In this document: piece by piece, positions 1 to 12,257 of the stretch
Layout: each line of letters starts with the position of its first letter
Numbering within the stretch: position 1 is the stretch's first letter
NCBI GenBank assembly: GCA_013423325.1
Contig: BLJB01000123.1
Location: forward strand, 62,001-126,000
DNA from: Usnea hakonensis
Lineage: Eukaryota > Ascomycota > Lecanoromycetes > Lecanorales > Parmeliaceae
Length of the DNA stretch: 64,000 nucleotides
Direction: 5' to 3'
Notes under the pieces: generated by a model
Database searches by the model: none
What the model was told of the DNA's origin: nothing
The model's input: the letters and a program-made list of their open reading frames with translations, nothing else
Translations under genes and position numbers: made by a program

Positions 1-1620
1 ATCTCCTCGCTCAACGTGGGGCTCCGCAACGCGGGGTGGGTTTCCTCACGGGAGATGGGGCTCGTGAGGGCGGAACGTCGTTGGTCCATCGAGGAGGCGG
101 GACTCCTGAAGGGGCCGTGTTTCTCCTCGCGAGAGACGGGACTCTGGGACGCAGGCCTGACGGGGAACCGTTCCCGCCTCGAGCCCGAGCTGCGCAGGCT
201 GGAACTGCGTTGCACCGGTACGACCTGCACTTGCGTCAAAGGGCTGATCGGACTGGGACTCGGGCCCTGCTCGGCGCGGATCTGGGCATTCTGGATTGCG
301 ATGCGTTCCCAAGAGACCAGACCTGATTTTGAAGGGCCGGTGTGGGGCTTGAGTGGTTCCAAAGATGGGGGTTTCGGACGTGGAGGGGAGTATTTGGTTG
401 CTGGTAACATTTCTGGGGTGTAGGTGGTTGTTGGTGGGGCTTTGGGAGGTTGTTCCAGGCCATAATTGGTTGGCTGGTAGTAATTCCGTGAGAACGGTAT
501 TGGAGAGTTGCGAGTGCGAAGAGGAGCTGGCACGGCGACTTTTGATGGCTTTAGGGGAGCCGGATAGGTAACTTGATGCGAAGCTGAATTTGATGAAACA
601 TTCCGAGAGTGGCGGCCTCTCCGGGGCGAGGTCTTACTCCAACCGGATGTGGATTTGGATACGTGTTTTTCATTGTAGTTGGATTGACGATTGTAGCGGC
701 GAGAATCCTCCGGAGGAGCATTCCTAAGGACGTAAAAGTAGACGAGAAGCAAGGAAAATATGAGAAATACCGCAACAGGAACGCTGATTGCGATAGCGAT
801 CCGAGCGGCGTGGGAGATGCCATGGGAAGGAGTGCCGCCAGCACCAAGGTCAGAGAAATTGGATGGGGGTTGGTAAGTGAATATGTCGGAAGGTTTTACG
901 GGGAAATCTAGCACGGGCGAAGCCTGATTTTCGCATGCGTACTCGATGGTGTTGAGAACTAGGGACAACTTATTAGAATGACGGTCTCCGCTTGAGAGAA
1001 AGGAACGCTTACAGTTTGATAGATAAAGTTGATTCGGGACTGTTTTGTAACACGAGGCACAGCTTCCAACGTTCGGCAGAAAGTCAGGGTCTTGACAATA
1101 GTCGTAAGTAGAAGAGGCTGAAATATTGAGTAGATTGGTTTCGAGAGCGTTGGCTATCCTTTCGCAAGCCGGATTACACTGATCTGAGGCTGTCTTATTA
1201 TTGCCCTGAGGAAAGCCGAACAGACACCAATCCAAGGCGTATCTCATATTGACTGGTGTTTCCGAAAAGAAATCAGTCCTCCGTCGAAACTCACGAGACA
1301 GAGAAGATTAGCTTACAAAGGGCCCATCCGAGATCACTCTGTGATCCTGTTAGAGGAACTGCCTGGCTTTGAATCTCGCATGACACGCATGCTTCAAAGT
1401 CAACGCCGGTGGAAGTAATGTTGTAGTCGGTGTCATGACAGACAATATCACTTCCATTCGTATTGTAGACATCTTGAGGACTACGGCAAACGGATGTGCA
1501 ATTGGAGCCTCCGACCACCAAAAGAGCGCAAGTATCCGGAATAGCAAGAGAAACGAGGAGCAAGACGAGAGTGAGTCGATGCAATGTGTCGTTGCAGCCA
1601 GAGCAGTTTGAGAGCCACAT
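1..1620 (-). CDS. Cysteine-rich single-pass membrane protein, C-terminus cut by window edge
   Basis: I build this from three exons, complement of <1..958, 1013..1252 and 1317..1620, and the frame stays open at both junctions and through base 1. The start at 1620 gives a hydrophobic signal-peptide-like N-terminus (LTLVLLLVSLAIP) ending near a Cys-Ala. An upstream in-frame ATG at 1656 is possible. The ectodomain carries many spaced cysteines and N-glycosylation sequons (SNCTSVC, FEACVSC, CQDPDFLPNVGSCASC). A single membrane segment follows (IAIAISVPVAVFLIFSLLLV, about 730-800). The cytoplasmic tail is long and rich in Pro, Ser and Arg, with repeated SPxSREE-like motifs near the edge. This order resembles fungal secreted/anchored proteins of unknown role. 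I do not recognise a named family, so the function is unknown; a cell-surface or sensor role is only inference. Confidence 0.75.
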
Positions 1621-3103
1621 TGCACTCCGTTGGTGGAGAGTGACATGAAACAACACCCTTGCTGTTTACATTAAAGGGTGAATATAAAACGGAGGTAAAC
1701 GCCATAGAGAGCCTCTCCAACCAAGGAAGCGAAGAAGAAATGATGAACAGTGACGATACTTGATAGATTATTCCGTGAAGCAAAAGCGTGGACCGGAAAT
1801 TAGGCATATTTGTCGTGATAGATTGGATGAGCGCAAATGAAATGAACAGCTGAAGCGAAGCAATCCGACGAGAAGCGGTGACACGCATGATCCCACTTTC
1901 GCATCCTGCGCGGGTGTGGGTATCTTAGTGGTAGGTAGTTGGAATACTACCTTACTGTGAAAGGGCTTGTCAAATCAGGACAAAGTAAGGGAGAAAGGAA
2001 GCAGCAAGGAAGCAAGGGAGCTAGGTCGATGGAATACCTCGGACATGTGATCCTGGTGTGGATCTTCGATCCTGTATACCTTAATGTATTGCCCGTTCTG
2101 ACTTGCAGCTTTTCAGAACAAGCTGCTGTCACACGCGAGGGAGATGCTCACGAGTCACGAGTCACGAGTCATGCGGACAGAATACTCATGATCTTCAGTA
2201 GTCAACAGCGACATTTCAACAGAGTTCTGCTTACGACGCCTAGCGCATAGGCGCTTCATCTTTATCATCCAGACACTCATTCACCATTCATTGGTCCACT
2301 CGAACCTTTCAGGGAACCGGCTTGCTAGGGGATCGAGATGCGGCGAGCCGTGTCAGCTTATCGTATGCGATATTAACATGGAACATGAACCGGATAGTCG
2401 CGTCTGGTTCAGTGGCCGGGGTTTGATACCAGCTAAGAGTATCTTGGCGTTGCATGCGCTTAGCTACTTCCTGCCCTCACAAATCCCGGTTTACTTTCCA
2501 TCATCCTCATTTTAGCACCTCGCTCTATAAGACCCTCATATTCATATGACGAGCTAATGGACATTTTGGCCAGTTTTTGGAGAAAAAAAAGTGGAACAAG
2601 TTTTAGTCGGATTTACAGTAGAAATTCGGAAGAAAATTATACTTGAGACCATCTTCTGTAAAAACTGATAGCGTAACCATCTTTTACTGATTCAAAAAGC
2701 TAGATTATCCCTCAATTCACTGGAACGCAACACCCTGAGCCAAGCGTTGATCCGGAAAAATTGTCTCACACACCTCCCTCAGCTCCACCAGTACTTCCCA
2801 TCAGCAGATCAGCACCCTCTCCTCTGAGGCTCTCAGCCTCGCATGATAGCTCACGCCTTCCCACGTGCTCGGAGATTTGAACGCGCCTCAATTCTCCAAG
2901 CGCGATGTGCTTGTATGGCTCGCATGTCATGCACGACGATCAGGCAATCAAGCGCAGATTAGCGAGACTTTGCTCTTTCCAAGCGACCGGGAGCGTTGAT
3001 CATTGTCATTCGCCAATGTCCACTTGGCCTCCCTGACTAGTCAACATCGCAGCGGCCCACAAGACATGAGTGGTGCTTTGATTGATCTGATCGTTGCCTT
3101 TTT
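1621..3103. other. Intergenic region, 1.5 kb
   Basis: This should hold the promoter of the cysteine-rich membrane protein. It contains a 7-bp tandem repeat (cacgagt x3, 2149-2171) and an AT-rich block around 2520-2720. Open frames here are short and have no recognisable protein features. Confidence 0.5.
2149..2171. repeat. Tandem repeat, unit cacgagt x3.3
   Basis: Three perfect head-to-tail copies of a 7-bp unit lie in intergenic DNA. I see no associated function. Confidence 0.8.
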
Positions 3104-3763
3104 TCATCTTCCATATGTCCAGTTGGTACTAGGTACGGGTACAACCAGTCGGCTCGATTCGTGCTGTGGCTCTACGAGTGGTGAATCCTGATCGACGATG
3201 ATAGATGGGATGGGTTCCAAGGCAGACTCTCTGAGCGCCGGGTGGGTCACACCGTCTATCACGGTAGGGTTGGATTGATGCGCTAAATGCGATAATAGTA
3301 TTCCGGGCTCTGGCTGTATTTGGCATGGTTGAGCAGGTCGGGTGTGTTGAGAGTGATCTTGTATCGAAGGAGCCTCGTCGGTCCTGCTATAAGAACGGCT
3401 TATTATTTGCTGTGGTATCTCAATGCAACCTATGTAGAAGGCTTGTCGGTCCAAACATTCTTCTAATTGGGCCAAGGTCAAATAGTCGTCCATTCCAGGC
3501 GTTTGACCTTGACGCTTCCATGGAGTCGATACATCCCAAGACTGAGGTCGAAGCGAACACTTGGCACAGACTGTGCAAGCTTGACCGTTTGTTCCTACTT
3601 TGTGGAAGGCGTCGAGAGCACTCCGGACGTTCTCGGGACGTGTAGGTGAAAGTGACTTGACGCGAGGTCGATGCACTAGGCCTTTCAAGAATTTGGACGA
3701 TCGGCTACGGCTTTGGGACGAGGTAGCCTCGCAAGTACAAAGAGGGGAAGTACTTAATGACAT
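3104..3763 (-). CDS. Hypothetical protein, 219 residues, weakly supported
   Basis: An intron-free frame of 219 codons. The product has a basic, serine-rich N-terminus, a CxxCxxC-like cluster (ACTVCAKCSL) near residues 62-71 and a middle segment with helix-like character (MDDYLTLAQLEECLDRQ). The C-terminal part is low in complexity. I recognise no family. No neighbouring exon could be joined with confidence, and four cysteines are too few to call a zinc domain. It is longer than most chance frames in this window, and its opposite-strand frames are shorter. Without homology it stays a candidate only. It could also be a decayed gene or a chance ORF in a gene-poor stretch. Confidence 0.35.
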   Translation of the reverse strand: MSLSTSPLCTCEATSSQSRSRSSKFLKGLVHRPRVKSLSPTRPENVRSALDAFHKVGTNGQACTVCAKCSLRPQSWDVSTPWKRQGQTPGMDDYLTLAQLEECLDRQAFYIGCIEIPQQIISRSYSRTDEAPSIQDHSQHTRPAQPCQIQPEPGILLSHLAHQSNPTVIDGVTHPALRESALEPIPSIIVDQDSPLVEPQHESSRLVVPVPSTNWTYGR

Positions 3764-4636
3764 GGTTATACACAGGGAACGCGGTCGATGGTATGAAGGT
3801 CGAATATCAGAGGAGAGTATAAATACAAACGGGTAGACAGCTATTTGTTCTCTGTGTAAGAAAAGAGAAGGATGTCAGCAGAGCCTCTTTGGAAGCGGCA
3901 CTGCCATACTCGAAAGTGCATAGAGGCAAAAAGTTGGCTTCCTCAGCGGGCACCAGCTGCTGCAGACGTAGGGAAAAGCAAAGCCTTCTGCACGTCCTTT
4001 GCTTGTGAGCACCACCATGTTGTAGGGGTCAGGCAGCCCAGCCTAAGTCGTATTCGATCCTTCGATTGCGGCCGCAGCTACTCCTCTTTCAAGCCTCTTA
4101 CTCGAACGCTGCAGTGAATGGCACAATACTTCCTGAAGTGGAAGAAAAAATCCCTGTTTTGGTGGTTCGTTGGCGCAGTACCAACCTACAAAGCCTAGAT
4201 GGTGGGCTGAGAGACAGGGCGTTGGACGAGTGACAAGCATGAGCTAAGGAGCACTGCCTCCACTGTTATAAGCATTCAAGTCGACTATTCCAGTCAGCCA
4301 CTGTGTTTCAGACTTCGGACCGATCCAGAGCGACCAGTAAATTCCGCAGCTGTAGATGAGGTGGCAGAAAATGTATGGAAAAGAGGAGAACCGAAAGTGA
4401 GTGAGTGCTCGACTCTCTGCTCATAGCATAGCCACCTTCAGTATTTGTAGGGCTGAAATGCCAAGACATGAGAAGCTAGTCTAAGAGCGGAAACTCTTGG
4501 TGCCGACCAATCAATTGGAGCTTCACTTGAATGCATTCATTCTCAATGAATCTAAGCAAGCTAAGCAAATTTTGACATTTTTGTGTTGTCACAGATAGCA
4601 CCAGTCTCCTTTCCCATCTTCTCACATTAAGTCGAT
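3764..4636. other. Intergenic region upstream of SPT5
   Basis: About 870 bp expected to include the SPT5 promoter. Only short frames are present. No repeat or RNA gene was seen. Confidence 0.5.
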
Positions 4637-7600
4637 ATGTCATCAGCTGCACTCTTAGCTGAGGACTTTGGCTCGGAATCTGAAGACGACAACTTTAACC
4701 CAGCACCCGCCGAGGACTCGGACAACGATGCTGCTGGTGAATCTGATGAAGAAGTCGATTCGAGAGTAAATTCAAATAATGTTGAACAACGGCGGCGCCC
4801 CACGGAACAAGAAGCTGATGTGGGGAAGGACGATGCCGATGAGTCACTTGTGAACGGCCGACAAGCTAACGGACACGGCTCAAGAGCAACTGCAAATGAA
4901 AGGGACGAAGGTCTAAAGGGGAGTGAAGCTGGAAGGTTTAACGGTGGAGATGAAGGCGGTGACCCTGAGGACGAAGAGGATGAAGACGACGATGAAGAAG
5001 AAGAGGATGAAGAGGAAGCTATTTCGGTATGCACCTGTGTTTTGACCGTGGGGTCGAGTCTAGCTGACATGCTTCTAAGGGCCGGCCACGGAAACGAGCC
5101 CGTCGGGACCCTCGCAATCAATTCCTTGATGTCGAAGCCGAGGTTGATGAGGAAGATGAAGGGGACGAGGAAGACGAAGGGGATCAGGCGGATCCTTTTA
5201 TAGCCGAAACACATCCAGACGACGTGGCTGATCTCCCAGACGGTGCAGAAACTGATGATAGGCGGCACAGAGAGCTTGATAGGCAGCGGGAGAGGACCCA
5301 GCAGATGGACGCAGAGAAACAAGCCCAGCTACTGAGAGAAAAATATGGGCGAAGAACAGCGACTAACGCAGATGCCGTCACGGTCCCAAAGCGCCTTTTA
5401 CTACCAAGCGTAGATGATCCAAGCATATGGGGCGTGAAATGCAAGCAGTCAAAGGAACGCGAGATCGTTTTTGCGATTACAAAAAGAATAGAGGAAAGGG
5501 CTGGGACAAAAAATCCAATGCCAATCATCTCTGCATTTGAGCGTGGTGGAACCATGATTGGGTACATTTATATTGAAGCCAGGAGGCAGGCTGATGTGCA
5601 TACGGCTCTTGAGGGCATTATGAACGTGTACCCCAGAACCTCGATCGTCATGGTTCCCATCAAGGAGATGCCGGACCTTCTACGAGTCACCAGAAGCGAA
5701 TCTCTGGTTCCTGGCGGCTACGTGAGGATAAAGCGCGGAAAATACGCAGGTGATTTAGCACAGATCGACGAGGTAGAGACCAATGGGCTCACGGCGTCGC
5801 TACGAATCGTTCCTCGACTTGACTACGGACAGGCTGAGGACAACAATGCGCCTATGGTTGATGGTGGTATAAAAGGAGAGGTACAGAAACGAAAGAGAAT
5901 GAACGCCATGGGCCTTAAAAATCCTGCAACCAGACCCCCCCCACGGCTTTTCAGCGATGTCGAGGCGAAGAAAAAGCATTTGAAATTCCTCCAGCAAATA
6001 TCCACCTTCGACAAGAAACACTGGCAATACATGGGTGATACATACATCAGTGGTTTTTTGGTTAAAGACTTCAGGATTCAACACTTGACCACAGAGAATG
6101 TCAATCCTACGCTCGAGGAAGTCACTAGATTCACAGCAGGCGCAGAGGACGGTACAGAGAATCTGGATCTTTCAGCTCTGGCTGCAACATTAAAGAAAGG
6201 CGCTTCCAACGAAAACTATCTCCCGGGCGACGTCGTCGAAGTCTACGAAGGCGAACAACAAGGCGTTAGTGGGAAAGCTGTTGCAGTGCGTGGTGACATT
6301 GTGACCATCGCCGTAACGGACGGCGAGCTTCGTGGTCAGAGCATAGAGGTGCCTGTCAAGGGCCTCCGCAAACGTTTCAATGAAGGTGATCATGTCAAGG
6401 TCATTGGTGGCAGTCGATATCGAGATGAGGTTGGAATGGTAGTTAGTATCAAGAACGACACTGTCACACTCCTGAGCGATCTTAGCATGCAAGAAATAAC
6501 AGTCTTCAGTAAAGACTTGCGGGAGGCAAGTGACACTGGTGTTGCAGGAGGTCTTGGGAGATATGACATACACGACCTGGTCCAGCTCGACCTTTCGACA
6601 GTGGGCTGCGTGACAAAGGTAGACCGAGAGTCCTTGCGTGTCTTGGATCAAAACGGGTCTACGAGGTCGATTATGCCTTCTCAGATCTCTAACAAAATCG
6701 AGAGGCGACGGCATGCAGTCGCTACAGATCGAAACGGGTCTGAAATACGAACTGACGATACCGTTCGCGAGATTGGTGGTGAGTCGAAACAGGGCGTCAT
6801 TCTACATATCTACCGGTCATTCCTCTTCTTGCATAACCGAGAGCAGACGGAGAACTCTGGCATCTCTGTGGTTAGAGCTAGCAATGTCGCTACTGTGGCC
6901 GCAAAAGGTGGTAGGGTTGCCCAGGGTGCTAGTGCTGGACCGGATCTCAACAAGATGAACCCTGCTTTGATGAGGAACGCCGTGAATGGCAACGGAGCAA
7001 TGGCACCTCCCAAGACATTTGGACGAGATCGTGCTTTAGACCAAACCGTCACCATCCGAAAAGGCCCGTATAAAGGTTTGCTTGGTATCGTCAAGGATAC
7101 GACGGATCTTGAGGCGCGGGTAGAGTTGCATACCAAAGGCAAAACAATTACGGTACCCAAAGATACTCTTGGGTTCAAAGAGTATGTTATACCTTCTTGC
7201 TTGATAATGAACGATTATGACTGACATGCCACAGCCCTTTGACTGGACAGAGCATCGACTACACACGCTTCGCTGGAACGCGAGGGAGAGGCGGTGGTGG
7301 CCGTGGAGGATATACAGGCAATGTGGGTGGTGCTACTCCAGGGAGAGATCCCCAATGGCAAGGTGGCCGCACTCCTGTGCCAATGACATCAGGAGGGCGT
7401 ACGCCAGCATGGGGAGCAGGTACGTCGTCAGCTCGAAGTATGTCCTACACTCCCCCTTTTTTCTCTCCCTGACTAACGTCTGCCAGCACCAGCCTGGTCG
7501 GCCAACGCCTCGACAGCGCGGACTCCTATGTGGCGCCAAGACGCAGTGAGCTCCAACGGTGGTGGTCGCACACCTGCCTATAACGCCGGCGGCGACGGGT

Positions 7601-8055
7601 CTCGAACGGTAAATCCCTACGCCGATGGCAGCCGCACCGTCAACCCCTACGGCGGCTCTACGTCCTACGGCGGCGCCTCGGGAGGAGGAAGTCGTACCCC
7701 AGCCTGGAACCCCACCGCCACATCGTCCTCCTACACAAACGACCCCTTCTCCGCTCGCACGCCCGCCCACGAACCCTCGTACGTCCGCACACCTGCTCCA
7801 TCCTACCCTACCCCCCAAGACTTAAGACCTTATGATGCGCCTACGCCCGGGAAAGACTTTACAACGGCGCCGACACCGGCGGCGCATCCCAGTAACGGCT
7901 ACGCTGGCAGCACGCCTGCTGCGCTAGGAGGGGCGCCGACGCCTAAATTCAGTGGGGACGCACCGACGCCGTTTAGTGGGCAGCCCGAGACGCCCGGGTG
8001 GAGAGGTGAAGCGGATGACGAACCCAGGTATGAAGAGGGAACGCCTAGCCCTTAG
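4637..8055 (+). CDS. SPT5: Transcription elongation factor Spt5
   Basis: The nuclear partner of Spt4, which binds RNA polymerase II, promotes elongation and recruits processing factors. Exons 4637..5026, 5080..7181, 7235..7437 and 7487..8055 join in phase to 1087 residues. The N-terminus is very acidic with runs of Asp and Glu. An NGN domain starts near residue 245 (SIWGVKCKQSKEREIV). Several KOW segments follow, including VPGGYVRIKRGKYAGDLAQI, EGDHVKVIGGSRYRDEVGMV and IRKGPYKGLLGIVKD. From about residue 831 comes a Gly-rich stretch and then a C-terminal region of repeated short TPAW, TPAY and APTP motifs, which is the Spt5 CTR. The last two introns fall inside this CTR-coding region. The domain order is diagnostic. 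Confidence 0.96.
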
Positions 8056-8553
8056 GACGAGGGAGTGGGAAATTGCAAGACGGATACGGTTAAGGAATGG
8101 TAGCATGTGCATTTGATGGCGCAGGGGGGGACGCGGTAGCGAGCATACAGTGGCATTCAGGGATGTGCCCGGAGGACTAGGCGCTAGCGGACTGTCGCTC
8201 TTGCCCCTTTGAGATATCAATCAAAAATGCTTGCTCGCGTTGGTATTATTCCACATATCACCCCCATAGGAACAGGAAAGAATCACGCTCATCTGTTTCT
8301 CTTCTACCTATCGATAAATCTCATCGCCGCGTCTAACATGTTTGATCAACGCCAGTATTGTCTCGTTCGGACCTCATATATATACCTCATATATGGTCGG
8401 GGTATCATGTTTGTGACGAAGTGCTCGCTGAATTAATGCAAAGCAACGCCCGTTGAAGGAATGCATGGCCTTTCGCGACATTCGTAAGACCTCCCAGTGA
8501 ATTCCATCACCGTCTAACTCCGGATTTCCTGTACTCTGACCCATCCATCGTAC
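8056..8553. other. Convergent 3' intergenic region
   Basis: It lies between the ends of SPT5 (+) and the lipase (-). It contains a small imperfect duplication of a cctcatatata motif near 8371-8395. No gene is seen. Confidence 0.5.
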
Positions 8554-11138
8554 CTATTCCTTTGCCCTCGTTCTAGCTGCCGTCGGGATTTCAACCTCGA
8601 GCCCCCAATTCCTTTTCATAGTCTTCGGTTCCTGATCTGCCGTCGATTGCCTCATCGAAGCCTTGCCATCGCGGTTCCTTGTAGGAGTACTGGAAGCCGT
8701 TGGGCTCAATGGCCTGTGGTGGAACAAACGTTTATACCGGGACTCGGGTGAATCGGCTGAAACGTTCGTGGAGCTCTTGCTTGGCGTCATGGCCAACGCA
8801 GGGAACGTGGGCTTAGTGCTGTGGGATGCCGACTTGAATATCCCACCGCCATGATGGGATGGTGTGACAGGTTGGGACGTGGATCCGTACAGGGACCGCT
8901 GCCATTTCACTTGCTGCCATTTCACTTCTCCAATGGGAGAGGTTGGGGAGTCGGTAGGGGATGAGAAAGAGGTGGAAGACGAGGAGGTTGTTACATTGGA
9001 TGTTTCGTCAGCACCGGAAGACGTGAAATCGTGGAGGGTGTTCAGAAGGTGGTCGGATTTGGGGAATCGTTGTTCTTGTCCTGATTGGCCGCAGAGAAGT
9101 GTGTTGATGCTTAAAGCCTTCTTATGACGAGAAATGGGCGTCAGACGACCGGATCTGCTCTGGCGGTGTGGGTAAACGGAACCTGTGCCCACAGGAGCGC
9201 TGTTTTGAGAGAGAGGACGACAGAATTGTGTACGCCTTCGGGCTCCTCTCCTAGGTTCTGAGGTTTGGCGCGGCCACATCCTTGACTCAACCTCGCTTGG
9301 ACTAAAAGCCACTCTTGTGCGCAGCTTCTGCACCGCATCGTCCAATGCCAATTCTATAGCGCAATGATTCTTGATGATGCTCATCTTGGGCCAGGTAGCT
9401 CGCTCGCCAGCTAGCATAGCTCGATGCATAAACGCTGGGCTCGGATTGGACAGCATGCTGGGAAAGTCTACGTACGAAATCTCTGGGAATATGGTGATGT
9501 CGCCAGAGTACTTCTGGCTGAGCACAGATACTGTTTTTGTCAAAATATTAGGAAAGATTCCCGCATCGGCCAAGGTGTGCATCCGATGAAGTGCCTCGCT
9601 CTTGGCAAGATGAGAGATGCTGTTGAACCATGTTGGCCCAGGTGAGATTGTGCCGTTAGGTTTCCTGGCTTCTGCTTCGATGGCGTCCTCGTCTTTGATG
9701 AGAAAAGGGACGACGTGCGGATTAACTTGGGACACAATGAAGTGATTGACATTGAACATTTCGGCGAGTCGAGTCATGGGTATATCATTATCGACTGAAC
9801 CATCAATCCATCGCTGCGGGGACGGATTCCATGGTACAGCCTCGCCAGTCTTGGGGTCCTTGGCAAGGAGTGAAGCAGCTGTGTAGATGCATGGAACAGA
9901 GCAAGATGCAGCACTAATTAATGTAAGCCTCTCGTGCAATTTCAGCGCTGAGCAACCCTTACACAGCAGACCATATAAGCACATTGGGCGCGGTAATGTA
10001 GTTGAGCAATCTTGGAAGCTCGTAGAGGCCGGCACTCGAGACACAAATATTCAAAATCTTCCTCGTCCGATTGTAAGCTTCTTGGAACGTTATGTCACCC
10101 AAAAGATCCTTCATTACTCTTGTGAGATGGCTGATGTCGTATACTGCTCCGTGTTTGAGGAAACGAACTGCTTTACGGAGCAGCCCTTCCTTATTTCCCT
10201 CCTCTTCAAACACTGCAAGGTCTCCATCGCAGAACGTATCCAGGAGTTCGGGAATTTCCTCGTCGGTTTGAACGCATAGGACCGCACACACGATGCTGCC
10301 TGCTGAAGCGCCCGACATTATGCGTGGGAGAAGTTTGGCTTCCCAGAGTGCTTTGAGAACGCCAATATGATTCATCCCAAATGTTGCCCCACCGGACAAC
10401 AGAAGCGCACTCCTACCGAATGCCTGCCTTGCAGACAAAACTTGCTCGAGGATATATTTTGACTCCATTGCATCGCATTTTGCCCTTGCAGAAACGTCCA
10501 ACAATGCGTCCAGAGTTCCCAATGCGGATGAGATGTATCGTTCTATCAGGTTTTTGGTGCCAATATGGGCATGCTTGTACATGCGCAGATTGCCCATGTC
10601 TCCCAAATCCCTGGTCAAAGAGGTCCGGATGAGGAAGAGCATGCGTCCAATATCACAGCTTATGCGTGCTTCATCAAGCTGCTTCGACCGTGCTTCCACA
10701 AGTGGAGCGTCATAGTCTGGCGACTCGAAGACAGATTTCCATTCATTGTTGCCCTCCAGGTGGTCGAGCTCTGTAGCTGCTGCTGTCCAATCCGTATGAT
10801 CCGTAGCCTAGGTTCACTCAATCAGCATCTATAATAATGGCCCAGAGTGGCAGGAATAGTAAGCTTACCATTCGCATCTTCAAATACAGGAGCTGTTTCC
10901 TGTCTGCCAAACTCTGTCTTCTTGCACGTTCATCCGGTGTCGTGCCATCATACCAATTCTCGACGGCTTCTTCTAAATTTTTGATAGGGTTTCGTGCAAA
11001 GTGTACCAGACTCGCAAGCGAGCTCGAGGATGCAAGTACCTTTTGCTTCTGCTTTCCATTATGTGGAGTTGCAGGTTCTTCGGAGCCATGGTTGAAGGAC
11101 AGAGTGTGTAGTAATGGGAGGCCTGGGAAACGAACCAT
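8554..11138 (-). CDS. Patatin-domain triacylglycerol lipase / phospholipase (TGL3/4/5 type)
   Basis: Exons on the complement, 8554..9913, 9963..10807 and 10869..11138, give 824 residues. The N-terminal part resembles the DUF3336 region that precedes the patatin domain in yeast lipid-droplet lipases. The patatin domain shows an oxyanion-type glycine motif (LLLSGGATFGMNHIGVL, about 225-241), the GxSxG nucleophile elbow GASAG with Ser near 258, and the dyad aspartate in WIDGSVDNDIP near 409. Family members hydrolyse triacylglycerol and/or lysophospholipids on lipid droplets. The exact substrate cannot be told here. The C-terminal 270 residues are Ser/Thr/Pro-rich and probably disordered. They include a local duplication giving VKWQQVKWQR. 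Confidence 0.9.
8898..8927. repeat. 15-bp perfect tandem duplication inside the lipase gene
   Basis: The unit gctgccatttcactt occurs twice in a row. Because it is 15 bp it duplicates five codons in frame in the disordered tail of the lipase. Confidence 0.9.
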
Positions 11139-12257
11139 AGTGAAAGGTCATTGCGTTTAAGGAGGATCTGAAGGGTTCTAGGTATGAGGTACTCGTACTC
11201 GTGCTTTGGTGAATTGAGGAGTGGGACTGATAGGGTTGAAGGATTATGGTACGTATGTGCGATTAAAGATGCTGGCTATATGGTGCGGTGGTATGAAGCA
11301 TGGATGATCAGCTAGGTAAGGTAGCTTATATTAAGGTAGATGTTTGAGCCAAGTGGATCGTGGGTCGCATGTAGTAGTCACGAGGTCTCATGATGCAAAT
11401 GCGGATGCAGATGCAGGTGCAGGAATGACGGCTTAGACGGCTACGACTGACTGGGGCAAATAAGGTTCTACTTACTATCTTGATCTAGATCTATTCTCTC
11501 TACCTTACCTACGAGTAAAGTACCTGAAGTACTTTGATTAATTACATAGCACCTTATTACAAGCCGATAATTATCGATCCCAGTATCGATAATGAACAAT
11601 AGAAAAAACAAAGAATACTACCCCAGAATAAATGCTTTGGGGAACGTCATTGGGGCCCTGCAGACGGCTTGAGCCGAGAGGTTTAAAGAAGGACTAATTA
11701 AGTCATTTGACATACAAGTATATCTACCCCCACCCACGCTCATCGTCTCATCAGCCAGCAGTCATCTTTATCCAATTACGCTAAGCTAAAGTATTCGAAT
11801 GAATTCAGCATCCAGTACCCATTCCAACACCGATGAATGATTTTATTGGCAGCAGAGCTTGAAATTCTTTCTGGGGTCTGCATGTATACTAAGTCTACGG
11901 CGCGGCACATTTTTGGGGGTTCCATCAAAAATAATTTAACCCGATATCTAACGTTAAAACTCGTACCACATCTCAAGATGCGGAGGTTGTCCTACGAGCA
12001 TGAACGTCCAGATAGAGCAACTTGGCTTAGAGATAGAGACATGATCCGGAACATCCATTCAAGCACACTGTAGGGCTCTGTCAGTTGTCCGTACTTGCTG
12101 CCGGATCCCACTCTACAATGACTTAAGCATTTCAGTTGTCCCAAACCTATCATGCCATCAAAGGGACGGGATCTGTACCGCACAAATGCTTAAGTCTACG
12201 AAGGTCTGGCCCAAGCAGCAAAATTTTGGCAGAGTGCGGTGTGAAAAACCGGTACCT
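11139..12257. other. Gene-free region upstream of the lipase
   Basis: About 1.1 kb that includes the lipase promoter. It holds short repeats (gatgcagatgcaggtgcag near 11406-11424) and AT-rich DNA. Two small inverted repeats are present: AAAGTAC/GTACTTT at 11517-11535 and TTATCGAT/ATCGATAA at 11571-11592. No convincing ORF. Confidence 0.5.

Noticed and set aside
16..423. Plus-strand 135-codon frame at the left edge
   Set aside because: It is antisense to the continuous Pro/Ser/Arg tail of the membrane protein, whose frame links to a signal peptide and membrane span.
2860..2895. Possible tRNA B-box-like string (gagatttgaac, minus strand)
   Set aside because: No matching A-box, acceptor stem or cloverleaf could be drawn around it.
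4627..5322. 231-codon minus-strand ORF with a serine run
   Set aside because: It is a mirror of the acidic Spt5 N-terminus: Glu/Asp-rich coding DNA reads as Ser-rich on the other strand.
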